This document shows positions 25,007 through 36,546 of a DNA stretch of 40,598 bases, in pieces (position 1 is the first letter of the stretch; every line of letters starts with the position of its first letter). The position numbers and the translations under genes were made by a program. This DNA is from Condylostoma magnum. Its lineage: Eukaryota; Ciliophora; Heterotrichea; Heterotrichida; Condylostomatidae. The stretch spans positions 1-40,598 of the forward strand of contig CAKKTI010000025.1 in NCBI GenBank assembly GCA_920105805.1, in the 5' to 3' direction. The notes below the pieces were generated by a model. The model was not told the origin of the DNA, ran no database searches, and saw only the letters and a list, made by a program, of their open reading frames with translations.

Positions 25007-28000
25007 ATGCAGCTATCAGTTGATAAAAAAGAAAATTAGATTCCTTTCTCGTAAGACCCTACTTATGATACTGGTAACTTGAATCCAATTACTAATAATT
25101 TTGTGGTTTAAAAGCCGGATCTTGATAACCTTAGAAACATAGGGTTTAACATTTTAGTTGAATCTTAAAACTATTCTCATAATAAAATTAGCACAAGTAA
25201 GTATTCTTTACTAAACTGGGGACCAAAAAGCCTTATGTTTTAGTTCAGAAGATTACCTAATATTTACTTCCTTGTTATGTCTATTCTAACTGCCATGCCA
25301 TTTTCTCCTAAAACTGCCTGGTCAATGGGCTCAACATTTGCAGTGGTTTTAATTTTTACTATGTTGAAAGAAGCCTATGAAGATTATTTTAGGCATAAGT
25401 AAGACAATCAGATAAATGGACTACAGACACATCGGTTGGATGTCAATAATAAGCAAATTTAAGACATCAGATGGGATTAGGTTGAGGTTGGGGATATTTT
25501 ATTAATAAAGCAAAATGAGTAGATTCCAGCTGATCTGTTTTTCTTAAGCTCATCGGATTCGTAGGGAATTGCTTATGTTAATACTATTAATCTAGATGGT
25601 GAGTCAAATTTAAAGCAAAAAACTTGTATAGAAAGCACTTCTTACTTCTCTGAAGAAAATTTTTAGTAATATTTCTTTCAAATAGCCTGCGAGCATCCTA
25701 ATATGTCCCTGGTAAGCTGGTATTCTAATATAAAATTCGCAGATGAGGACTGAATGGCCTTGAATATCGATTAACTGTTACTACGCGGATGTGAGATACA
25801 AAATACTGAGTTTGTATTAGGACTAGTCATCTATACAGGCTAAGAGACAAAAATTATGCTTAATGGAAAGAAGGCACCTAGCAAAATATCGAATATACTA
25901 AGAATGATGAACAGATTGCTTATAGGAGTGTTGATAATGCAAGCTATTATCTGTATAACTTTTGCAGGGCTGAATGTAAGTTGGAATAGTGAGTAGTCAG
26001 ACAAGCATGAGTATTTAGATAGTGCTGAAGATTCTGAAATTGGATTATTTTTCATCAAGGTTTTAACATTTCTAGTGGCCTACTCTCATTTAATTCCAAT
26101 CTCTCTATATGTAGCAATAGAAGTTGTCAAATTAGCTATGGCTTACTTCGTGTCTTAAGATATTGAAATGTACTACGCCCCAAATGACCAAAGAGCATCT
26201 TGCCGTACTTCTGATTTAATTGAGGAGTTAGGATAAGTAGAATTTGTTTTTAGTGATAAAACAGGAACTCTGACCTGCAATAACATGGAGCTTAAGAAGA
26301 TATTAGTAGGTGATGCTATATACGGGGATAATGAGCATTCTATAGAAGAGCCTGGATATCTGATGAATATAATAGAGAAAATGGAGGATTCTAAAGAGAT
26401 AAACTAATTTTTAAGGCTTTTAGCCATATGTCATAATGTATTCTTAGTTGAAAGTAATGAAAAATAGGAATTTTAGGCTTAGTCTCCTGATGAGCTAGCA
26501 TTAGTACGAGGTGCAGCAAATGCTGGATTTTCGTTTAAGGGTAGAGGACTTAATAAATGCTGAATTTCAATTGAAAACTAAGAAAACGAAACATGGGAAA
26601 TTTTATGTGATATTCCTTTTACTCCTGATAGAAAACGAATGTCAGTTATAGCAAGAGATCCACGCAATAACTAAATTTACTTATTTTCTAAAGGAGCAGA
26701 TATGGTAATGCTGCCCCGAATAAACAAAGAGAAATCATTAGGACAAATAGAGTCACATTTATATGATTTTGCAGTAGAAGGTCTTAGAACTCTAGTAATG
26801 TGCTAAAAGAAATTAAATGAAGCTTAATTCAAATAATGGAAAGAAAAATTAGATTCGATTTAGATCTTTAATGACAGTAACAAAGAGTAATTACTAGAGG
26901 AGCACTATGACATAATAGAAAATAACTTAGATCTACTGGGTGCCAGTGCAGTTGAAGACTAATTATAAGAAGGAGTGCCTGAGACTATAAAGATGCTTAT
27001 AAAAGCAAATATATCAGTCTGGGTATTAACAGGAGATAAGCAGGAAACTGCAATTGAAATAGGAAAATCTTGTAATCTTATAGGAAAACATATGCAAATA
27101 GTAAACCTAAGTTCTGATTCACCTCAAATCCTCGTTGAAACACTTACAAAACTAATATTCGACTATAACATTTTCTCAGATGATATAAAAACGATAAAAG
27201 CTCTAAAAAAGTAGTAAATAGCTTTAGTAATCGATGGTAAGACCTTAAGCTGGGTGTTTGAAAACATTAACAATGCTTGTGAGCTGTTCATTAAACTAGC
27301 TTTTATATCTGAATCTGTGATATGCTGTAGAGTTTCCCCTGCCTAAAAGATGCAGACAGTGCAACTAACCTAAGCTAGAGGATAATGAATTACTCTTGCA
27401 ATAGGTGACGGTGCTAATGATGTTTCAATGATACAACAAGCCCACTTGGGTATAGGGATTATGGGTAAGGAAGGAACACAGGCTGTATTGGCTTCGGATT
27501 ACGCAATAGCTCAATTCCGGTTTCTATCAAAGTTGATTTTAGTGCATGGGAGATGGGGGTATAGGAGAATTGCTAACTTTATTTTTTACTATTTCTACAA
27601 GAATGTTACAGTTGTTTTCACTGAGTTGTACTTCAGCTTTTATAATGGATTCAGTGGATAGATTTACTTTCTGGACTGACTCCCTATGCTTTACAATGCG
27701 TTGTGAACTAGTTGGCCATGCATGGTTATATATACATTTGAGTAAGATGTTACAGCTGAGGAATCTATAAGTAATCCTGTTTTATTTCAAGCCGGGTAAA
27801 AGAATGTGTACTTTTCAGGTAAAAAGTTCTGAACTTGACTTGTTTAATCAATTTGGCATGGAACTGTTTGCTTTTGGGGACCTTTATTATCAATGCTTTT
27901 AACTACTGAAGAGGATGGAAGGGTTAATGGGTTGTGGTGGATTAGTACAATTTCTTTTACTCTTATAATACACATAATTACATTCAAGCTTCTGTTAGAG

Positions 28001-28372
28001 ACTCTGCATTGAAATGTCATTAGCATAGTATTCTCGATATTAAGTATAGTGTTCTATCATTGTTCTGTAGTAGTGCTGAATACGTAGAGTATGGCTAATG
28101 TGTTTTAGCCTGATTTGAATTAGCTGTTCTATGAAATCTTGAATCAACCTCTAACATGAATTATCTTGCTATTAATACCCCTTGTGGCTCTACTACCTGA
28201 TTTTATTTTCAAAGCATACACATAAATTTTCACACCAAATCCACTAGACCTCATACTTAGAAATAGAAGGAACAAATCATCATCAGTTGGTAACAATCAA
28301 AGCTCTCATGAACTAATAAACGAGTCAAATCTACTCAACAACTCACAATATTAATTAAATAATCTTTATTAA
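25007..28372 (+). CDS. P4-type ATPase, phospholipid flippase
   Basis: About 1121 residues carry the complete P-type ATPase plan. The actuator loop is LDGESNLK, the P4 form of the dephosphorylation motif. The phosphorylation site is [14 protein letters not shown] (Asp at about 417). [12 protein letters not shown] and [10 protein letters not shown] in the nucleotide domain are P4 signatures. [13 protein letters not shown] and [10 protein letters not shown] (about 800) form the hinge. The segment [10 protein letters not shown] then YFYKNV before TM5-6 is typical of P4. Ten TM segments are expected and about that number are visible. These enzymes move aminophospholipids to the cytosolic leaflet, usually with a CDC50 partner. 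TGA encodes Trp repeatedly in the TM region. The stop is TAA 28352-28354 or 28370-28372. Confidence 0.95.
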
Positions 28373-28414
28373 GCTATATCAGAACTCTATAAAACTTTGA
28401 ATAGAACTCTTCAC

Positions 28415-28690
28415 TTAAGCTTTGGTGGTTTCTGGGTTTCAAGCATAGGGTCTTATAATTTCTGCAAGTTCACTTGGAGAGATACTGGGTGGCTGTTTTC
28501 TGGCTAATTCTCTAGTTTATCCTCCTTCTATTAGATTCACCTGATAGATTGTCTGGGGTGCTCTATTAATCACATATCTTGATGAATCTATGTTAAGAAG
28601 CTCAGACATTACCCTTTATGCTTGAATAGATTTCTTTTAAAATCCTCAACGACCTCAAATATTTATCTCAAAGCGTCGTACTGACTCCAT
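28415..28690 (-). CDS. Unrecognised small protein
   Basis: A frame of about 91 codons starts at an aaaATGg context (MESVRRFEINIW). It contains two TGA-encoded Trp in WGRWGFQKK and runs through LARKQPPSISPSELAEIIRPYAWNP, which looks like a folded, non-repetitive protein. I do not recognise it; its basic N-terminus would suit a mitochondrial or ribosomal protein. An upstream in-frame ATG at 28780 would add 30 residues. The stop is TAA 28415-28417 or TGA 28379-28381. It is convergent with the flippase gene. Confidence 0.55.
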
Positions 28691-28855
28691 TTTAAGAGAT
28701 TATTTGGATTAAGGGGAATATTTAGTTACTAGGATAGCTGTATGGGTCTTTATAAGTAGAGTTGTTACTAAGGATGGCATGAAGATAATATAAGCCTATA
28801 GAATAATATCATAAATTATTAACCAAATCAATCTATATAATGTTGAAATAATAAT

Positions 28856-31800
28856 ATGGAAAAGTATTTGTAATTCTTGTTAATTATTGTAACGCTTCAG
28901 CTAAAGGGTGAGGGAATTGTTTTTGTATAAGGAAAAGGTTAAAAAGGTGACGAAGCTTGCAAGAATAATGAATATATTTAGCCTGACGGATCATGTGATA
29001 CTACATGCCCACTCAAATATTATCCAAATGACAGTTTAGATCCTTGAGAATGCTCTAGGTGTGTTGATAAGTGCATATAATGTAGTAATGGATAATCTTG
29101 TACTGAATGTGATGAAAGTTATTATTTGCAACCAGATTCAACATGTGGATAAACATGCCCAGAAAACTATTATAAAGATGACTAATCTGATGTTCCTATG
29201 TGTTCAGAATGCTTAAAGCACTGTAAAATATGTAGTGATAATGTAGCATGTACTGAATGTGATATAGATTACTACTTATAACCAGATTCAACATGTGAAT
29301 AAACATGTCCAGTAAACTATTATGAAAATGACTAACCTGATGTTCCTATGTGTTCAGAATGCTCATAAAACTGTAAAATTTGTAGTAATAATGTAGCATG
29401 TACTGAATGTGATGAAAGTTATTATTTGCAACCAGATTGAACATGTGAATAAACATGTCCAGTAAACTATTATGAAAATGACTAACCTGATGCTCCTATA
29501 TGTTCAGAATGCTTAAATAATTGTAAAATATGTAGTGATAATGTAGCATGTACTGAATGTAATGTAAGTTATTATTTGCAACCAGATTCAACATGTGGGT
29601 AAACATGTCCAGAAAACTATTATGAAAATGACTAACCTGATGCTCCTATGTGTTCAGAATGCTCATAAAACTGTAAAATTTGTAGTAATAATGTAGCATG
29701 TACTGAATGTGATGTAAGTTATTATTTGCAACCAGATTGAACATGTGAATAAACATGTCCAGAAAACTATTATGAAAATGACTAACCTGATGCTCCTATA
29801 TGTTCAGAATGCTCATAAAACTGTAAAATTTGTAGTGATAATGTAGCATGTACTGAATGTGATTCAGGTTTTTATCTACAAGTTAATGGGTTATGTGATA
29901 AAAGTTGTCCAGTAGGGTAGCAAAAGAATGATATTGATATTCTTAAATGCATTATCTGCAGCGATAATTGCGATAATTGTGAAAGCAATACGCATTGTAA
30001 TCGATGTATACAAGACTACCTTTTATAACCAAATAATACTTGTGGTCAAAATTGCCCTTCTGGATACTATAAAAATGAGTAGATAGAGCCAAAATAATGC
30101 CAGGCATGTACTTAAAATTGCAAAATATGCAATAATGATTAAACATGCAACTAATGTACTTAAGAATACTATATCTAAAACGATGGAAGTTGTAAATAAT
30201 AATGCCCATCATGACAGCTAAAAAACAATTTGACAGATAATCCTTATTGCTAAGATTGCACTGAAAATTGTTCCCAATGTATAGAAAACTGTGAAGAATG
30301 TATAATTGAGGAATTCTAAGTTAAATGCTTACAATGCAAAGATGATTTAGTTTTATTTGAGTCATCCTGCTAACAATGCTCTAATTTTCAAGGGTATTCA
30401 TATAACTTTGAATACAATAAGCAGGACTTTGATGAGGAACTTATAAAGTCTTTGATTAATAATTGCATAGAAATTTGTGGTGATGGAGTAAGTATAAATT
30501 AATAATGTGATGATGGTAATAGCTAAAATGAAGATGGATGCAGTTAAAACTGTGAACTAGAAGAAGGTTATATATGTATTGATTCTAATTGTTAATACGA
30601 TTATCCACATGTAGAACTTAGCTATATTGATCTAACTGATAATTAATATAAGCTTTAAGTAGCATTCAAAGAAGGAGTAACTGTATCACAAGATATTGTA
30701 GAGTAGTTTAATGTTGAAGTTGAATAAATAAGTGATTTTGATGTAGAATGAGAATACTTCGAGGATAATACTTACTATTTGCACATAATAGTAAGTGAAT
30801 CAGTAATGCTAGGATCAGAAATTTCAGTAGATATAGAGGGAGCTTGTATTTAAAATACTGAAATTCAAGCATTACCTTAAAACCTTAATGTATTGTTATA
30901 AGAGAGCTATTTAGATGAAAGAGATAAAATAATTTAACAATTAGTAACGACTTAGGCCCCAGTAATCGGAGCTTCATTATTTACAGGATCGCTTGCTAGT
31001 ATAGGGGGTTGTGATTTAAATTTAACAATTTTATGAAAAGTAATAGAAATAGCCTAATTAGCAAATTTCTTAAAATTTTAAAATTCTCCTATGTCAAACT
31101 AAATAAGATTATTTCAGTAGTTGAGATTTTGTAAACATGAAATCTATTCCTAATGTCTTCGAATTGTTTATAAGTGAAGACAAACTTGAAGATTAAGGAT
31201 AATTGTCGAAGTAGTTTGTGAATAATTCGTTTTTACTAGTATCTGGATAAGTTATTTTATTTTGAGGGGTGTAATTAAGTTTGTATTTATTAGTACTTGT
31301 TCTAAGTAAGATATGCAGGTTTAATATAATGTAAAAGATTAGATAGAAGTTTTAATTTGGTGTTTTTATAATAACACTTTAGTAAACGTTTTTGCAAGTA
31401 TTATTTGGGATTATGACTTCATTTTTGAATGAGATTGATGAGCACTATGACAGATTATTTGATACAATCTTAATTTTATTCACATGTATCGCATATATCA
31501 TTCTATTCTTATTATGACTAAGGAACGTGTATAATAAGAACATTGAAGACTTATAGACATAACAAATTTAAGACTCATTTGGTAACTTTTACGCTGATCT
31601 AAGATGTGAAAACTCTTAAATTAGAATGTTTTATTTACTGAATTATGTAAGAAAAATGACCTTCATATTGCTAATTGTATTTCTATAATCTAATAATAAG
31701 TTATAGTCCATATAGCTTATAATTGTTCAGTTAATAGTAACCTTTAAGCAGTATCTTGCTATATTCATAACAGTAAGACCAAGCAGATTCCGTGTTTTGG

Positions 31801-32199
31801 GTAACTATCACTCTATTTTTATTGAAACATTATTTTTGATTTGCTTGATCTTTAATTATATTTCATTTGAGCTGGATAAAGATCTAGGTAAACAAATAGA
31901 TTTTATTAATACAATATTGCTATTAGGTGCTATATTATTATCATTAGTCGGAGCTTACTGTATTTTGATATATAAAATGATATAAGAATGCAGAAAAAAG
32001 AGATAATAAAGAGCCAATCAATAAGTTTAAGATTTGTAATAAACTAAAACACAACATAATCATTAAAAAGTTTGGGTACAAGCAAGAAGAAGATTTAGAA
32101 GCAGTTAGTATTAAATTCATATTATTTTTCAATAGTTTATCATGCTATAATTTATACTTGCAACTTAGAAAAAATTTGAAAAACTTAATAGTCAACTAA
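28856..32199 (+). CDS. Cys-rich multi-TM surface protein with two +1 frame breaks
   Basis: An N-terminal signal peptide (MEKYLQFLLIIVTLQL) leads into furin-like Cys-rich repeats (about residues 30-530). Then comes a DUF4215-type motif (CGDGVSINQQCDDGN), a beta-rich domain, and a C-terminal block of about seven TM segments from about nt 31200. This plan is common in large ciliate surface proteins of unknown function. The frame runs in phase 2 to about 31130, in phase 3 from about 31130 (SIPNVFELF, a conserved segment in this family) to about 31975, then in phase 1 (KNAEKRDNKEP) to TAA 32197-32199. Each change is +1. No convincing GT-AG intron spans them. They could be assembly indels, programmed frameshifts or decay. 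The final tail is the least certain part. Confidence 0.78.
29161..29910 (+). repeat. Five 150-bp tandem repeats within the Cys-rich gene
   Basis: Units start at 29161, 29311, 29461, 29611 and 29761, exactly 150 bp (50 codons) apart, and are nearly identical. Each encodes a Cys-rich module with CxxxC pairs ending QPDSTC or QPDWTC. Degenerate units flank them on both sides (about 29011 and 29911 onward). The near identity points to recent expansion or gene conversion. Confidence 0.93.
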
Positions 32200-32462
32200 A
32201 AATAATTACTTTAAAAGGTAATGATTCTCGAATTATTTTTAAAATTTCAGTACAATATGAAAATATTACAATCCTTTCCTATAATTAATAACTATAAACT
32301 TAGAAATCTCATTATTTCTATATACAACTTTATAATTAGCAGCTTGACATTTAATTGAAATTGATTATATTTTAAGCTTATTATGTAAAAGCAACAACAC
32401 ATCAATTTCATAATAAAACTATAATACACTCCTTAAATTACCTAAATATGCTTACTTAATTA
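32200..32462. other. AT-rich gap between convergent genes
   Basis: This is one of the longest gaps in the window (263 bp), between the Cys-rich gene and the WD40 gene. In phase 1 it would extend the Cys-rich protein by hydrophobic, Asn/Ile-rich sequence, which I judged non-coding. No RNA gene is seen. Confidence 0.4.
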
Positions 32463-33797
32463 TCACCCGAAGAGAATATACTTGGTACTTCTTGTCCCAG
32501 TTCCTTCTCCGCAGAACACATAGCTCTAAGTAGTAGCAACTGATAGAAAACTATTCTCTGACGTAATCAAAACTCGACTTTTACTAATATCCTGTATATC
32601 CCAAAGCCACACTTTTTAATCATACCCCCCAGAAACTACAATATTCCCTTGAATACTAACACTCCTTGCATCTCCTTTATGCTTTCCAATAAGCTTATTC
32701 TTCTCAGCGTTTTCAAGATTTCATAATCTTACAGCCCCATCCTTACTACAAGAAACTACGATTTCCTTCTCCATTTTAACACATCTCACTCAATCCTTAT
32801 GCATTCCAATAAGTCTACTCCTTGAAGTATCCTCAAGATCCCACAGCATAACAGCTTTATCATTTCCCCCTGTTATAACAACATCACCCTAAGCACAGAC
32901 AGTTCAAACTCTATCTTTATGCTTTCCTATAATATTATCAGCATACTAATATGGCTATAAGCACCACACCTTAACATATTTGTCCTCACTAACTGAAACA
33001 ACATCATTACCTAAGAAGCAAACTCCTCTAACACATTTAGAATGTTGTCCTAATATTCTGTTGTTTTAGGGGTTTTGCATATCCCACATTTTAATCATTT
33101 TATCTTTACCAGCAGATATAACGATGTTATCCTTGAAGCAAACATCTGTTACCCAGTCTGAATGTGAGCCAACTAGAATGGAGCTTTGAGGTTTGTTAAT
33201 ATCCCAGTATTAAATCGTTTTATCCTCACTTGCTGAAATCAGTATGTTTTTATTAGCCCAAAGGGATTAGATGTTGTTTTAGTGCTCACCTAGTATTAAC
33301 GATACGTTACGCTTACTCTCCAGCTTGTCTTTGCTTTATCTTAGTATTCAGTTCATTTCGGAACTATGTTATAGCATTCTTATATATTCTAAGGCACAAT
33401 TGAATCCTCAGGAATTGTTTTGCTTAAATGCTTATTTTATTCATTTAATTGTATCTTCATCTTTTTAGTTGAGAATGCATTAAGCCCTTCTCTTTATAAA
33501 TTGCCAGCTTATTTTACCATATGATTTTAATGGCCTGTTAAGTGGAACCAAGGAGCTAATTTTATCTGCGATAATTTAAGCTACCTCTTGAAATGTTATT
33601 TAATAGTCTAAGTACTCTAGGTCCTTATCACTTATACTGTTGGTTAAAATCACCTAAACTAATATGCTTTGTATTTTTTCTTTATTTTAACCATCAAACT
33701 ACACAAGTTCTTTTACCTTTTCTATAAAATCAGCATTTTATTCGTTAGACCAGGCCCTGTAGTCCGTGGCACTGCGATAAAGCTAAGGAGATGACAT
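32463..33797 (-). CDS. WD40-repeat protein
   Basis: In this 444-residue protein an N-terminal helical region (residues 1-185) precedes six to seven WD40 blades. Blade ends read IQYWDIN, IKMWDMQ, VKVWCLQ, VMLWDLE, VRLWNLE and VWLWDIQ. The GH-type dipeptide appears as GSHSDWV, GQHSKCV, GKHKDRV, GMHKDWV and GKHKGDA. The Trp of several blades is TGA and of others TGG, direct evidence that TGA is Trp. No enzyme motif is seen, so it is a scaffold of unknown partner. The end is TGA-TAA at 32463-32465 and 32460-32462. Confidence 0.9.
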
Positions 33798-33850
33798 ATT
33801 TATTGTAATAGAACTGACTCACCAGCTTTATAACTTAGATTAATTAAAAA

Positions 33851-34180
33851 ATGATTGGATTAATAGTAGTAGGCTTGTGCTGAGGGTTAACCAACAAATT
33901 TATGGAAAAAGGATCAAAGGCCGAAGGAATTGGCCCTAAACACTTTCCTGAATGACTCCGCAAACTGATGAATCCTATTTTCTTTATTCCTTTTATAATA
34001 AATCAAGGGGGAAGTTTATTATTCTACTTTTAATTAGGAACTACTCCCTTAAAAATAGCTTCTCCTATTGTAAACGCTGTCAGCTTTATGACAACAATTC
34101 TTATAGATTCAAGAAACCTGAAGACTCTTATAGGAACTTGCTTTGTTGTAGCAGGAATTGCAATTAGTTTTAATGATTAA
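33851..34180 (+). CDS. TMEM234: TMEM234-family membrane protein
   Basis: This 109-residue protein has four TM segments. It matches the family pattern: an N-terminal GLCWGLTNKFMEKGS, a central IINQGGSLLFYFQLG, then ASPIVNAVSFMTT and a last TM ending VVAGIAISF. Human TMEM234 has the same order and similar size. The family resembles a half-size drug/metabolite transporter; its function is unclear. Both conserved Trp (GLCWG and PEWLR) are TGA codons. The stop is TAA 34178-34180, 8 bp before the next ATG. It diverges from the WD40 gene with 53 bp between the ATGs. Confidence 0.88.
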
Positions 34181-34188
34181 TTAATAAA

Positions 34189-35208
34189 ATGAGAAAAAGG
34201 CCTTAGAGTAGTAAATTACCCAGAGAGGTAAGGGATTATTTTAATAGTATTGCAAAGAGAAAGAAGTAGGAAATATAAAGGTTTACTACTAATGTAAGAC
34301 ATAAGAGGAAATTTAAATAATTTCAAAATACAGAGGAAAGGATAAAGTAGGAATTTTTGTAGTAGGAAATAATTGATTTAAAGAAGAAAATCAATTTATA
34401 GTAAAAGGAAATCTAAAGACTGAAAGTGGAGCTGGAAAAAATTAAAAGATAGAAATCTAGGTCAAAGATGCTGTAAAAGGTACCTAAAAAGACACGAGAA
34501 TTATACAATCCACCTGAAGTAAGTGAAAATTCATAGAATGAATAAGAAAATTGCGAAGAATGTTAGAAAAGGCTGATGGATAGGAATCAGATATACTTAG
34601 ATCCAATTGTAATAAAACTAAGAGATGATATTGAAGTATTGAAGGCTAAAATAATGAATAATCAAAACCTTATATAAGAAAAAGAGATTGAATTAGGCTA
34701 ATTGAGATCTAAAAGATCTCAAATAGAGACAAAAGCTCAAATATCAAAATAAACTAAACAAATTAAAGGAAAAATAGAGTCAATTGATTAGAAAATTGGA
34801 AGATCTATAAACTTTCCTGTAATGGAACAAATAAAAGAAGATGAAGAGAATCTTATTGATCCTAATGACAAAGAAAAAGCTTTACAAATATTAAAAACAT
34901 TAGAAAATTGAGATAAATTCCCTTAGATAGTGCAAGATCATTTAGAAAGCCAGCAGATTGAAATTGACAAGTAATTGAAGTAAATTGCAAGTTTAAAAGA
35001 ATAATTAGGATCTAAACGCAGAGTTTTTATAAATAATTAAATAAAAGCTGAATTTGACGAACCCGAGTACAGACGCAAGTAGGAAAGCAAGTTAATTGAG
35101 TTCCGTAATGAGTATCGGACTTAAAAGGAAAAAGAAATTGAATTTTTAAAAGCTCAAGAATTAAGGCTGAAACAAAGAATTAGAGAAATGATTGAAAAGC
35201 GTAAATAG
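34189..35208 (+). CDS. Coiled-coil protein, unrecognised
   Basis: The 339-residue protein is basic at the N-terminus (MRKRPQSSKLPREV), with coiled-coil segments at about 50-95, 145-205 and 245-335. A short Cys pair (NCEECQKR, about 125) and a Pro-containing spacer separate the first two. There is no catalytic motif. It is probably structural; the basal body or cytoskeleton is an inference from composition only. It ends TAG-TAA (35206-35211), and the next ATG begins at 35213, so there is almost no spacer. Confidence 0.8.
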
Positions 35209-35212
35209 TAAA

Positions 35213-35935
35213 ATGGAATAAATTTTTGTAAACAGAGTAAAAAAACCAATAATCAATCCCTTGGTATATAAATAAGGTTTAAGCTACTAAAGTGAGCTAA
35301 GCTTTCTACCCTTATCAAATATAACATAAATTGTAGAACAAAAAGAGTATTCATTGGAGCTATCTGATATACCGGATGAATTAGATGCTACTGATCCAAT
35401 ATACTACAAACACAATTTATTTGAAAGCTAAACTGAAAGACTGGGATTATCTACCAGTATTGATTCTTCCATTGAGTTTAGACCTCCTACACCTCAGAAA
35501 TCTAAAGTGAGATTTAAAAACAAAACAATACTGTAAAAAGCAGGATGTGTTAAATAAAAGGTTATTATAAATCATTTGTTAATAACAAAACCATAAACTG
35601 GGATTGTAGTAAATACAAAACCATAAAAGTACGTAAGACCTGAAGTTTTATAAAGAACCAGAGTTACTACTATACATAAAACTAGAGGAATGTTTGGCAC
35701 CCTTTAAAAAGGACAGTAAAAATTAGTGTGCTTTAGACGGCCGCTAATTCCCATTTTTACTACCTACTCAAAATAGTTTTAAATAAAATGCTTGGATTAT
35801 TCTAGTTGTTTGATAAAATAGAGCAATTATTCTAACTTTTTACATAGAAGTGAAGCTCTGTTATTTAAATACTATAACATTATTCAAACCTTAAAAATTC
35901 ACATTAATCAAATATCCAAATTACAGAAATATTAA
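35213..35935 (+). CDS. Unrecognised basic protein
   Basis: The reading frame gives up to 240 residues starting MEQIFVNRVKKP. The first 190 residues are polar, basic toward the C-terminal side, with a Pro-rich motif (RPPTPQKSKVRFK, about 105), and look largely disordered. The stop could be TAG 35774-35776 (188 residues, ending FTTYSK) or TAA 35933-35935. I kept the longer form because the codons after 35776 still look protein-like. The function is unknown. It is convergent with the PIERCE-type gene. Confidence 0.6.
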
Positions 35936-36041
35936 ACACATTAATAACTACATTCCCTTCATATTATCTCCACTTTCAATCTTCTCATCTTACATCTCAA
36001 TTTCCATATAAACAAAAAATTCCATAGAATTTTCCATTTAA

Positions 36042-36371
36042 CTAACTATCAAACAAGTTATGGACTCTACTAGGTGTTAGGAAAGTATTAAGAGCAGTAT
36101 CAGGAACTCTTTCAGAAACAAAGGCTCTTGTGAATTTATTATTAATCGGCCTATACTTACTCGGCAATTCAAACTCCGTAGGTTTTTCTCTCCCATACTC
36201 CATGTTACTAGTAAAATATATAGGATTATCACTCTTAATCGCATTCTCAGGGTATTGAAGACTAGCAGCAGTCACAGGAAATCTCTCAGGGGCAGGCTCT
36301 GGTACACATGGATCATATTGATGTAGATCTGGCTTTCCATTTTCAATATCCTCTGCCTCCTTTTCTAGCAT
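36042..36371 (-). CDS. PIERCE: PIERCE-type microtubule inner protein
   Basis: This 109-residue protein has the PIERCE1/PIERCE2 signature in its C-terminal half: NPIYFTSNMEYG, KPTEFELPSKYRPINNKFT, then NTFLTPSRVHNLF. The order and size match animal PIERCE2 (about 110 residues). PIERCE proteins sit inside the A-tubule of axonemal doublets and bridge through the wall to the outer dynein docking complex, so this is an axoneme part. The stop is TAG 36042-36044. The ATG context is agcATGc-like on the minus strand, weaker than most here, but no better Met precedes it. Confidence 0.8.
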   Translation of the reverse strand: MLEKEAEDIENGKPDLHQYDPCVPEPAPERFPVTAASLQYPENAIKSDNPIYFTSNMEYGREKPTEFELPSKYRPINNKFTRAFVSERVPDTALNTFLTPSRVHNLFDS

Positions 36372-36546
36372 GATCTAAGTCTTAAGCAGCTTAAGTCCAG
36401 TTCTTTACATATGAGCTGTATCGGCAACTTGCCGATATGAAGCAACTTATATAGTTCTATCCCTGGGATCCTTACCGTAAGTTGATAACCAGTTAGTCCC
36501 GTATTAGGAGTTAGTAGTATTGTAAAATGCCATTTTATTTTTATCA
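36372..36546. promoter_or_regulatory. Divergent promoter region PIERCE / CDPK
   Basis: 175 bp separate two divergent start codons. The base composition is less AT-rich than in the other gaps. It holds a 19-bp inverted repeat at 36419-36437 and two CTTAAG palindromes close together near 36380-36393. A regulatory role is inferred only. Confidence 0.4.
36419..36437. repeat. Perfect 9+1+9 inverted repeat
   Basis: The arms TATCGGCAA and TTGCCGATA are exact reverse complements around a single C. GC content in the arms is higher than in the surroundings. It could be a dimeric factor site or a short hairpin. Confidence 0.7.

Noticed and set aside
29011-30210. CRISPR-like or satellite array
   Set aside because: The 150-bp units are codon-phased, encode Cys modules and have no spacers.
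31092-31119. 25- or 28-nt GT-AG intron explaining the first frame break
   Set aside because: It restores the phase, but it would remove the segment that fits the family, lacks a GTA-type start, and no other intron of this size is seen.
36440-36480. tRNA B-box-like GTTCTATCC
   Set aside because: No matching stems or A-box; no tRNA cloverleaf can be drawn.
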